Shown: piece after piece, positions 1 through 5,821 of the stretch | Layout of the letters: each line of letters starts with the position of its first letter | Position numbering within the stretch: position 1 is the stretch's first letter | Source: an archaeon | Lineage (GTDB): Archaea > Thermoproteota > Nitrososphaeria > Nitrososphaerales > UBA183 | Reading direction: 5' to 3' | DNA: 8,346 bases | Assembly (NCBI GenBank): GCA_021807225.1 | Contig: JAKAPI010000028.1 | Location: 1-8,346, forward strand | The notes under the pieces: model-generated | Told to the model about the DNA's origin: nothing | Seen by the model: the letters and a program-made list of their open reading frames with translations, nothing else | The model's database searches: none | Program-made: the position numbers and the translations under genes

Positions 1-191
1 CCCACCTGCACCCCGGAGAGCTGGCCGAGGTACAGGGCCCCAACCGTGCTACCTATGAAAGCGAAGGCAATCCCCGTCACGACGAAGAGCTCGGTCAGCG
101 TCCTCTCCGGGCGCTGCGCATGCCCGGCCTGGAGGGAGTGCGGAGTCTCCGTGCCCGCTGGTCCCCCGCTCCCCTCAGCAGGTGCTTGCAT
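1..191 (-). CDS. N-terminus of an unidentified membrane protein (runs off left edge)
   Basis: An open minus-strand frame enters from the left edge and gives 63 complete codons from an ATG at 189-191. The first ~32 residues are polar and rich in Gly, Pro and Ala. They are followed by LTELFVVTGIAFAFIGSTVG and a continuing hydrophobic stretch, a clear first membrane helix (about residues 35-55). Codons mostly end in G or C, as in the neighbours. A GAGG lies 9 bases before the ATG, which is why I chose it. The frame stays open to another ATG at 249-251, which would add 20 residues but has no visible ribosome site. The segment resembles the first helix of heme-copper oxidase subunit I-like or other respiratory membrane proteins, but too little is visible to name it. 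It lies 177 bases downstream of the antiporter on the same strand; those 177 bases hold nothing I recognise. Confidence 0.6.
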   Translation of the reverse strand, partial: MQAPAEGSGGPAGTETPHSLQAGHAQRPERTLTELFVVTGIAFAFIGSTVGALYLGQLSGVQV

Positions 192-368
192 TGCCAGCAG
201 CCTCTGTCGGATTAACTGCCGAAGAGCCGGCGCATGGTTGACCACCAACATCTACAGCATTGCAGTCATGGCCCCCGGTGTACGGACGCGCCTTCGGACA
301 GTCCCGGACGTGGGTTGTCGACGTCGAGACCTCCGGTTGAACCCTGACCACAGGTGGGTCCGTGCCCC

Positions 369-1913
369 TCACTCCGTTGGCGCCTTGCCTGCCTCTTTCG
401 TGAGCAGGTCGTCGAGAGCCTCGAAGTACGATCTGACTCCCTGAGGCATCGAGTCCTTTGTCTTTCTGATCGCAGCCAGGATATACGGAATCGCGCTCTG
501 GGACACCCTGATCTGCATCACCTTCTGGCCAGGTTCGATCTTGGGGACGCTCACCCTGCTCTTCACATCGGGAGGCGCCGATTCCCTGGCGTAGTCCTCG
601 ACCTTCTTCCTCCAGCTCTCGACCTGCTCCGCGTCGAGCCCCTCGACCATGCCGCTGAGCTCTCGCACGAGAGGGCTGATGGAGGCCAGGCTCCCCAGGT
701 CGAGGCCCTCACCTGGTTTCACGAGGACCCTGACTCCGGCTGCTGAGATGATGTTCGTGGATATGATGACCAGGGCGGCGATGGGGATGATCTCGGTTGA
801 CCCGCTCACGGAGTTGGCGACCAGCGTCGTGGCCAGAAGGGCAGGCGTCAGCCCCTGTGCCATCATCGTCTCGATCAGACGTCTGTCCCTCGGAGTCTTC
901 TTCGAGTCCACCGACTCGGTGCTCAGCAGTCTGGCGAAGACTAGGATCCCCAGCACGCCGGCGAACTCAAAGTACACGGTGGGGGACGAGAGGGTGCCGA
1001 GAGGGAGCGAGAACCCCATGAAGAAGAGGAAGAAGGTCCGCAGGAAGAAGGCGATCTCCGTCTGGAACGCCGATAAGTAGTTCAGAGAAAGCGCGGGGAT
1101 GGGCATCGAGATCCCCAGCGACGGAGGGGCCTCGGAGAGGTTCTTCATGACGAGTCCGATGGCCAGGACAGTGATCACCCCGCTCCCGCCGATCCCCCCG
1201 ATCAGGATGTAGGTGAGTAGGACGTAGCCGACGGTTGCCACGTAGAAGTAGTCGGACTGGCCGAGGCTTTTGGCCACCCTGACCCAGCCGAGCCCCAGGA
1301 GGACCCCGCCCACGAGGCCGATGGAAAGCTCCTCGAAGAAGCTCCTGGAGATGACAGTGAGCCCCTGGATGTCCAGAGGGGCGCCCTGGTTGTAGCCGTT
1401 GAGCAGGACGGTGAACAGGATGATCAGTATGAGCGAGTCGAACACCGACTCGAGGGCCAGGTTCGAGACCAGGCCAAGCTCGGAGATCCTCCTCGCCAGA
1501 TAAGGCACGATGATCATGGATATCTCCCCGCCCACTATCGACCCGAGGAACAGGGCGTCGTACAGGTTCCAGTGGAGGACGACGGTGAACAGGAGCGTGA
1601 TCAGCATGATCGAAAGCACCATGTAGAACAGCGAGCGGGTAATCGCCGACCTTCCTTCTGACACTATGTCGCGCAGCTTCATGCTCATCCCGATGTCGAA
1701 GACCACCATGGCGAGAGTGACCTGGGACAGTATGGGGAGCATGGCGTTCACCGTGGAGGACGGGAGCACCGCGAACCACTGGGTCGCCATGCCGGCGGCG
1801 ATGAGGAAGAGGGTCTGGGGGATCCCCTTGCGGCTGAGAAGCAGGTTCCCTACGAACCCGATGAATATGATGGCTGAAACGACGAGGAGGAACGTCTGGG
1901 CTGAAAGTGCCAA
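369..1913 (-). CDS. CPA-family cation/proton antiporter (Na+/H+ or K+/H+ exchanger)
   Basis: A 514-residue integral membrane protein predicted to exchange Na+ or K+ for protons across the cytoplasmic membrane. About 12-13 hydrophobic helices cover residues 6-395 in the order seen in the sodium/hydrogen exchanger family. Visible landmarks are a glycine-rich GSIVGGE at 124-130 where CPA1 proteins carry the unwound-helix motif, ESVFDS at 155-160 where the ion-binding Asn-Asp or Asp-Asp pair normally sits (here Phe-Asp, D159 being the likely ion ligand), LRTFFLFFMGF at 291-301, and R328. A soluble tail of ~115 residues (400-514) contains a predicted helical stretch at 421-445 and a short beta/alpha segment after it, probably regulatory. 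The start is TTG: GGAGAGGT lies 8 bases upstream, and no in-frame ATG comes before the second helix. Family assignment is firm; the transported ion is not knowable here. Confidence 0.88.
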   Translation of the reverse strand: MALSAQTFLLVVSAIIFIGFVGNLLLSRKGIPQTLFLIAAGMATQWFAVLPSSTVNAMLPILSQVTLAMVVFDIGMSMKLRDIVSEGRSAITRSLFYMVLSIMLITLLFTVVLHWNLYDALFLGSIVGGEISMIIVPYLARRISELGLVSNLALESVFDSLILIILFTVLLNGYNQGAPLDIQGLTVISRSFFEELSIGLVGGVLLGLGWVRVAKSLGQSDYFYVATVGYVLLTYILIGGIGGSGVITVLAIGLVMKNLSEAPPSLGISMPIPALSLNYLSAFQTEIAFFLRTFFLFFMGFSLPLGTLSSPTVYFEFAGVLGILVFARLLSTESVDSKKTPRDRRLIETMMAQGLTPALLATTLVANSVSGSTEIIPIAALVIISTNIISAAGVRVLVKPGEGLDLGSLASISPLVRELSGMVEGLDAEQVESWRKKVEDYARESAPPDVKSRVSVPKIEPGQKVMQIRVSQSAIPYILAAIRKTKDSMPQGVRSYFEALDDLLTKEAGKAPTE

Positions 1914-1921
1914 CGCCTGTT

Positions 1922-1929
1922 ACCTCTCC
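1922..1929 (-). promoter_or_regulatory. Strong Shine-Dalgarno site that fixes the antiporter TTG start
   Basis: On the minus strand GGAGAGGT lies 8 bases before the TTG at 1911-1913. It matches the archaeal anti-SD tail (GGAGGTGATC) better than any other leader in the window. It supports a leadered transcript for this gene and decides the start. Confidence 0.65.
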
Positions 1930-2010
1930 GATTCAGTTGGCTTTGCCGAGCGGGCCGCTCTGCCGCGGTGGCGCGGTCCAGTGATCAAGCGTCCTATACG
2001 CACGGAACTC

Positions 2011-2021
2011 GGTATTTGAAC
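2011..2021 (-). promoter_or_regulatory. Possible TATA box for the antiporter
   Basis: On the minus strand the bases read TTCAAATACC, an AT-rich stretch in GC-rich surroundings and close to the archaeal TATA consensus (TTTAWATA). It lies ~100 bases before the TTG start, which would give a leader of about 75 bases, compatible with the strong ribosome site. No clear BRE was seen; assignment is tentative. Confidence 0.3.
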
Positions 2022-2398
2022 AGGGAGACGCCAATCATGCTACTGTTGCACTTCAAAGGGTTGCGGATTCCAAAAATTGCAGGAGGCGGGTTTTAGCCGG
2101 ACAGGGACAAGGCCGCTGTGAATATGACGTTCCGCTCTTCGGGCCTGCGATTAGGCGTCCTGGACAGGGGACTGCCGCACCTTCGTCCTTCTGCCGGACG
2201 CGTCCTTGACTTGTACTTCACTCATCGCGACTGCGATGGTCGTCGGCTGGCCATCCCTGCTACAGTCGACCTCCAAGAGTCGCTCTCCTGGGCCAATTTG
2301 TGGGCCACGTTCCCGAACTCCTCCAACCTGAGTTCGCCCATGGGGAAGGTCGCTGGGAGGCTCTCCCCTTGAGGCAGTCGCGGGGAGCCCCAGCTCAG

Positions 2399-2407
2399 GT
2401 TCAAATC
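2399..2407 (+). promoter_or_regulatory. Possible TATA box for the toroid protein gene
   Basis: GTTCAAATC stands out as AT-rich. Its centre is ~37 bases before an in-frame TTG at 2441 and ~85 bases before the preferred GTG at 2489. If it is the promoter, the transcript would start near 2430. It could also be chance. Confidence 0.25.
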
Positions 2408-2488
2408 ACTCCTTCGCACAGTCATCGGCGTCCACTCCGATTGAACCCGCCACCAGCCCTCACATCTTTCGGCGCGGAAGGGCACGTC

Positions 2489-3454
2489 GTGGACTGGCTC
2501 CTGGAGAAGAGTCAGCCTTCGGTGAGATACCGTGCCCTGACTGAACTTCTAGGGAAGACGGAGAGAGACGCCGACGTGAAGCGCGCCAGACGAGAGATAA
2601 CGACGGCTGGCTGGGCAAAGGAACTGCTGGACAAGCAGCTGCCGGGTGGAAGCTGGGCCAATGAGAAGAGCCTGTTCAACCCGACGTTCCACGCCACTTT
2701 CTGGACGCTGTTGGTGTTATCCGACCTCGGCCTTACGAAGGACGACCCTCGGATTGACAGGGCCTGTCAGCTCTGGATGAAGCGTAACGGGACCAAGGAC
2801 GGCGGATTCAGCCAGAGCGGCAAGACAGGCGGCCACCTCTGCATCACCGGGAACGCGGCCCGCGCCCTGGTCAAGTTCGGATATGTTGACCATCCGAGGG
2901 TGAAAAGGGCCTTCGAGTGGATTGTGAAGAATCAGGCGGATCTGGGCGGGTGGTCCTGCTGGAACTTCGGCGAACCCCCCTACCACAAGAGGACCCTCGA
3001 CTCCTGGGAACCTCTAGGCGCCTTCGCCGTGTACCCTCGCCAGAAGTGGACCAGAACCATGAAGCTCGCATGCGAGAGGGGCGCGGAGTTCTTCTTGGAG
3101 CGAGAACTCCACAAGCAGGGCGCTCGCTGGGAACCCTGGTATCGTTTCCATTATCCCGTCCACTATTACTACGACGTCCTCGTGGGGCTTGACTTCATGA
3201 CTGCGCTGGGCTACTCCGGCGACAAGAGGCTGGGATACGCCGTCTCCCTGCTAAAGGGAAAGAGGAGGCGCGATGGGAAGTGGGACGCTGACGCCAACCG
3301 ACCCGAGCCATCGGCAGCCTTGACAGCGTGGAGGAGACAACACCCGATTTCCAAGGACTTCACGCCGCTCATCCTCGAGCAGCCTGGGGAACCCAGCAAG
3401 ATGATTACGCTCACCGCCTTGAAAGTCCTGCGTCGCATTGCCGCGGTAAACTGA
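2489..3454 (+). CDS. Alpha/alpha-toroid protein, squalene-cyclase/prenyltransferase-like fold
   Basis: A 321-residue soluble protein of the terpenoid-cyclase/prenyltransferase (alpha/alpha-barrel) superfamily, in a subgroup usually annotated only as prenyltransferase- or squalene-oxidase-repeat protein. It opens with a helical N-terminus carrying PSVRYRALTELLG (10-22). QW-like repeats follow: PGGSW at 52-56, DGGFSQ at 104-109, LGGWSCW at 152-158 and DGKW at 262-265. The motif HYPVHYYYDVLVGLDFMTALGY is at 221-242. C118 and H116 lie in GGHLCITGNAARAL. I see no DxDD motif of squalene-hopene cyclases and no clear protein-prenyltransferase zinc triad, so the reaction, if any, is unknown. No signal peptide. 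The GTG start is chosen because the upstream frame (open to 2300) is low-complexity and a GGAAGGG lies 6 bases before it; TTG at 2441 is the alternative (337 residues). Confidence 0.75.
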   Translation: MDWLLEKSQPSVRYRALTELLGKTERDADVKRARREITTAGWAKELLDKQLPGGSWANEKSLFNPTFHATFWTLLVLSDLGLTKDDPRIDRACQLWMKRNGTKDGGFSQSGKTGGHLCITGNAARALVKFGYVDHPRVKRAFEWIVKNQADLGGWSCWNFGEPPYHKRTLDSWEPLGAFAVYPRQKWTRTMKLACERGAEFFLERELHKQGARWEPWYRFHYPVHYYYDVLVGLDFMTALGYSGDKRLGYAVSLLKGKRRRDGKWDADANRPEPSAALTAWRRQHPISKDFTPLILEQPGEPSKMITLTALKVLRRIAAVN

Positions 3455-3613
3455 GACTGTCCAGGTCGATCCTACATCTGCGGAGGTTATCACACGAGGA
3501 TGCTCTCTTGAGGTTCTTCGCGGGTATCTCAAAGTGGACCACGGAATCTATGCAAGTGCAGAATACTCGTCTTCTACTTGAGCGGTTCCCGAGTCGAGAC
3601 CGAACGAGCTAGG

Positions 3614-3621
3614 GTTTAAGG
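3614..3621 (+). promoter_or_regulatory. Putative TATA box for the DUF2182-DUF1326 pair
   Basis: GTTTAAGG in a GC-rich setting, centred ~32 bases before the GTG at 3650. Transcription would start near 3640-3645 and give a leader of only 5-10 bases. The 195 bases between the toroid stop (3454) and the GTG hold no other recognisable feature. Confidence 0.45.
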
Positions 3622-3649
3622 CTGGGAATTTGGGTAATGGGGGAGGACA

Positions 3650-4471
3650 GTGTCGTCACAGCATGACTCCAGTCCGGGCTTCGGACTGTCGGTGGGAGTC
3701 CCACTCCTCGCGGTAGCCTTCGGCGCATGGTATGTCTCGGTGGTCCTATCGCAGGGCTCCCCGACCTTGGCGGGGTCTTCGACGGGAGCCCTCCCGATAG
3801 CTAGCATGTCGAGTATCTTCGGCTCACCGAACACCGCGGCGGTGTCCGCGTTCCTCCTGACGTGGACCGTGGGCATGGTGGCGATGATGCTTCCCGCGAT
3901 GATCCCGGTCATTTCACTGTACTCTCGCTTCGGGACCAATGCCGGCGGCAAGGACGGAGGCCGTTCGAGCACTCTGCCGCTCATATTCTTGGGAGGCTAT
4001 CTTTCTCTCTACGCCCTGCTAGGCATCGGCCTGTTCGGCATCGTTTACGTAACCTTCCAGTTAGGTGACTTGCTCCCGTGGCTCTCCCGATTCTCTCTGG
4101 TTGGAGTGGCCGCCGTTCTGTTTCTTGCCGGAGTCTGGCAGCTGTCCCCCCTGAAGGAGCGGAGTCTGACCAAATGCATCTCACCCATCGGCTTCTTCCT
4201 CACTCATTCCAAGGAAGGACGGTTGGGCGCGCTAAGGATGGGCGCGGAACATGGAGTCTACTGCATAGGCTGCTGCTGGCTATACATGCTGGTGATGCTC
4301 GCCGTCGCGGCTATGAGCCTGCTCTCCATGGTCTTATTTTCAGGCTTCATTTTCATGGAGAAGACATTCTTTGGCAGGAGGCGCTGGTTCACGAGATTCT
4401 CCGCCGGAGTGTTCTTCTTCTTGGCCACCCTTGTGCTCCTCTTCCCCGCATCTCTCGCACTCGGCCAGTGA
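3650..4471 (+). CDS. DUF2182 integral membrane protein (predicted metal-binding)
   Basis: A 273-residue polytopic protein of the DUF2182 family (PF09948, described as a predicted metal-binding integral membrane protein). About six hydrophobic segments lie near 14-34, 63-91, 110-136, 145-163, 203-230 and 250-270. Family hallmarks visible are the Met-rich TWTVGMVAMMLPAMIP (71-86), WQLSPLKERSLTKC (163-176, ending in C176), and HGVYCIGCCW (201-210) with C205, C208 and C209. These Cys and Met residues face a common region in the family and are plausible metal or redox ligands, but no biochemical role is established. The GTG start is the only reasonable one in frame. A GGGAGG ends just 3 bases before it, unusually close, so initiation may be nearly leaderless. 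A DUF1326 gene follows 41 bases after the stop; the two families often travel together, so a joint function at the membrane is likely. Confidence 0.88.
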   Translation: MSSQHDSSPGFGLSVGVPLLAVAFGAWYVSVVLSQGSPTLAGSSTGALPIASMSSIFGSPNTAAVSAFLLTWTVGMVAMMLPAMIPVISLYSRFGTNAGGKDGGRSSTLPLIFLGGYLSLYALLGIGLFGIVYVTFQLGDLLPWLSRFSLVGVAAVLFLAGVWQLSPLKERSLTKCISPIGFFLTHSKEGRLGALRMGAEHGVYCIGCCWLYMLVMLAVAAMSLLSMVLFSGFIFMEKTFFGRRRWFTRFSAGVFFFLATLVLLFPASLALGQ

Positions 4472-4482
4472 ACATGTAACCC

Positions 4483-4504
4483 TTTTATGAGCCACCATAA
4501 AATA
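4483..4504 (+). promoter_or_regulatory. Possible internal promoter of the DUF1326 gene
   Basis: The 41-base gap holds two AT-rich boxes, TTTTATGA (4483-4490) and ATAAAATA (4497-4504). The first is centred ~27 bases before the TTG at 4513, the spacing expected for a leaderless transcript. Purines GAGGGAG abut the TTG with no spacer. The pair could therefore be expressed both as one unit and from this internal promoter. Confidence 0.4.
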
Positions 4505-4512
4505 CGAGGGAG

Positions 4513-5130
4513 TTGCCGGCGGCCCCACGATACCGCTACACCGCTGAACTGATAGCTGCTTGCAGTTGCGATTGGGGGTGCCCCTGCAACTTCAACGCTC
4601 AGCCGACGCACGGATACTGCCACGGAGCCTACGCCTTCAATGTGAGGAAGGGAAACGCGGGCAAGACCGACCTCGAAGGCACGAAGATTGTCTGGGCCGG
4701 GTCCTGGCCAGGAGCCATCCACGAGGGGCGAGGGACATGCAAGATCCTCATAGACGAAAAGGCCACCCCCGAACAGAAGGCGGCCATCGAAGGGATCCTG
4801 AAGGGCCAGTACGGTGGACTGCCCTGGTCCATCTTCATGAACACGATTGACCAGTGGCTGCCTGTCTCTTACGTCCCATTCGAGTGGCGGTTCGACGGCG
4901 CCAACAGCGGATACAAAGCAGGAACGGAGGCGCAGGCGACGCTCACGCGATACAGGAACCCAGTCAGCGGGGCAGAAGCCTCCGCAAAGATACTCCTCCC
5001 GGACGGGATCGTCACCAAGGAAATCAACGCGACAGCCACCCAAAGCTTTTCCGTGTTCACCAAGGGGTTGAAGTACGCCGAGCCAGGTCGCTACGGGTTC
5101 TACACAGTCACTGAACACACCAACGAATAG
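4513..5130 (+). CDS. DUF1326 domain protein, cysteine-rich N-terminus
   Basis: A 205-residue soluble protein of the DUF1326 family (PF07040). The signature is CSCDWGCPCNF at 17-27, giving C17, C19, C23 and C25, with further cysteines at C36 (THGYCHGAY) and C76 (GRGTC). The cysteine cluster looks like a metal or thiol-redox site. The middle holds a helical segment around ATPEQKAAIEGILKGQYGG (84-102), as in other family members, and the rest is probably beta-rich. There is no signal peptide or membrane helix. The start is TTG: the in-frame TAA at 4498-4500 blocks any longer form, and the next in-frame start would remove the signature. It follows the DUF2182 gene by 41 bases. The pairing is a known genomic association, but the joint function is unknown; metal delivery to or from the membrane partner is inference. 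Confidence 0.88.
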   Translation: MPAAPRYRYTAELIAACSCDWGCPCNFNAQPTHGYCHGAYAFNVRKGNAGKTDLEGTKIVWAGSWPGAIHEGRGTCKILIDEKATPEQKAAIEGILKGQYGGLPWSIFMNTIDQWLPVSYVPFEWRFDGANSGYKAGTEAQATLTRYRNPVSGAEASAKILLPDGIVTKEINATATQSFSVFTKGLKYAEPGRYGFYTVTEHTNE

Positions 5131-5425
5131 CGAGCGAATCACATGGGCTGAAGTGCCAGCCGACTAGCGAGGTACTCGTCTATGGGGTTCTTCAGGGAAG
5201 CCCGAGTCTAGGCAAAGCTTGTTGAGACAGACAGATCTTAGCATGAACGGCAAAATTGAGGTTTCAGGCCCGAAGCCTGACGCTTGGATGAGGTATTCCC
5301 GGCGGAGTCACAGTCAACAGGACCCGTGCCGAACGCATCAACGATAAATAACGCGGCGGTCACCTGAATCGGGGCGAAGGGACTCGGAAGCGATCAGGGT
5401 CACCATCGAAGGAAGCACGGCTCCT
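5131..5425 (+). other. Spacer of ~295 bases with a hairpin, a TATA-like box and a repeated heptamer
   Basis: No convincing gene. The contents are a 6-bp hairpin at 5264-5280 (TCAGGC, five-base loop, GCCTGA) that could end the DUF1326 transcript although no T-tract follows; a TATA-like GATAAATA at 5343-5350; and the heptamer GGTCACC twice at 5358-5364 and 5398-5404, exactly 40 bases apart. The last ~35 bases (from about 5393) already read like coding sequence in the frame of the next gene but carry no ATG, GTG or TTG. Confidence 0.4.
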
Positions 5426-5719
5426 GTGGCGCCTATCACCGTCCATACGCAGTCGCTGGGGAAGTCGAAGCCGGCAGGAACAGGCCGGATCGCCCTCAGG
5501 TCCTGCGTGTACTACGATGTCCTTGTCCGAGGAGTGTCGGACGGGACGGCCGCGGTCAGCATTACGAACGACGCCGTGAAACGTGGCACGAAGATGCAGT
5601 ACTGGGCCCGGGAGAGATGGGTCGACGCGGGGAATCAGTCCATCAAGGGACACGAAATCAGCGGCGAAATCCCCGTGCGCTCCCTGAACGGGACCCCCAT
5701 TGCGATAGGGACGTTATAG
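5426..5719 (+). CDS. Orphan beta-rich domain, resembles the C-terminal end of archaeal surface proteins
   Basis: A 97-residue frame from a GTG. The sequence is beta-strand rich: SCVYYDVLVRGVSDG (26-40), AAVSITND (42-49), MQYWARERWVDAG (57-69), ISGEIPVRSLNGTPIAIGTL (78-97). The order (YDVxVxGVxDG, then a Trp-containing YW..W turn, then IPV.SLNGTPIAIG) resembles a domain I recall at the C-terminal end of long secreted or surface beta proteins in archaea, where it normally follows other modules. Here it stands alone with no signal peptide and no anchor. The coding-like frame extends upstream to about 5393 (IRVTIEGSTAPV) without any usual start codon; the first in-frame stop is TAA at 5345-5347. 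It is either a small stand-alone gene with a weak GGAAG site 10 bases before the GTG, or a 5'-truncated remnant of a larger gene. Confidence 0.5.
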   Translation: MAPITVHTQSLGKSKPAGTGRIALRSCVYYDVLVRGVSDGTAAVSITNDAVKRGTKMQYWARERWVDAGNQSIKGHEISGEIPVRSLNGTPIAIGTL

Positions 5720-5783
5720 GGTAGGGACCCAGACCTCGTTCCGGGGGGAGGCACCCGGATCCCTGTTCGGGGCCCGCCAAACG

Positions 5784-5791
5784 GTTTTATC
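5784..5791 (+). promoter_or_regulatory. Putative TATA box for the adenylate cyclase gene
   Basis: GTTTTATC is centred ~34 bases before the TTG at 5822, the only AT-rich element in the 102-base gap after the orphan domain gene. Transcription would begin near 5813, leaving a leader of under 10 bases. Confidence 0.45.
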
Positions 5792-5807
5792 TTCAAAAGG
5801 CGCCGAC

Positions 5808-5821
5808 CGACCCGAAGGTCG
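5808..5821 (+). repeat. Small hairpin directly abutting the cyclase start codon
   Basis: CGACC, loop CGAA, GGTCG: a perfect 5-bp stem whose last base touches the TTG. It could shape initiation if it is in the transcript, or it could be a protein-binding dyad near the start site. Chance is possible in DNA of this GC content. Confidence 0.3.

Larger units (their letters stand above)
1930..2488. other. Divergent spacer of ~560 bases between the antiporter and the toroid protein
   Basis: No convincing gene. Short open frames exist on both strands (for example 2118-2372 plus and 2222-2485 minus), but their translations look like no family, have no ribosome site and overlap each other. The stretch should hold both divergent promoters. 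TATA-like candidates are the minus-strand box at 2011-2021 and a plus-strand GTTCAAATC at 2399-2407. An AT-rich patch near 2070 (CCAAAAATTG) is unexplained. No tandem repeats, tRNA or clear hairpin array were found. Confidence 0.5.

Noticed and set aside
967..1779. 270-residue open frame on the minus strand inside the antiporter gene
   Set aside because: It overlaps the antiporter in another frame. Its translation is Arg/Pro/His-rich with no fold or family, as expected of an alternative frame in GC-rich DNA.
2118..2372. 84-residue plus-strand frame starting with GTG
   Set aside because: The translation is nondescript, there is no SD or TATA at a sensible distance, and it overlaps another frame in the same gap.
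2380..2420. T-arm-like GGTTCAAATC that might mark a tRNA or tRNA fragment
   Set aside because: The bases on either side do not pair into a five-base T-stem, and no acceptor or anticodon stem can be drawn.
2222..2485. 87-residue minus-strand frame upstream of the toroid gene
   Set aside because: No family resemblance and no ribosome site, and it overlaps a competing plus-strand frame. Only a short helical-looking part is suggestive, which is not enough.
2300..2488. Upstream extension of the toroid protein to an ATG at 2300
   Set aside because: The added 63 residues are Pro/His/Arg-rich and lack the helical pattern of the family, so this is likely an open but non-coding extension in GC-rich DNA.
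4258..5142. 294-residue open frame on the minus strand
   Set aside because: It is antisense to both DUF2182 and DUF1326, whose family signatures prove the plus strand is coding.
5243..5347. Short plus-strand frame beginning MNGKIEVSGPKPDAW
   Set aside because: Only 34 residues, with no ribosome site, and the second half turns into low-complexity Arg/Ser/Gln.
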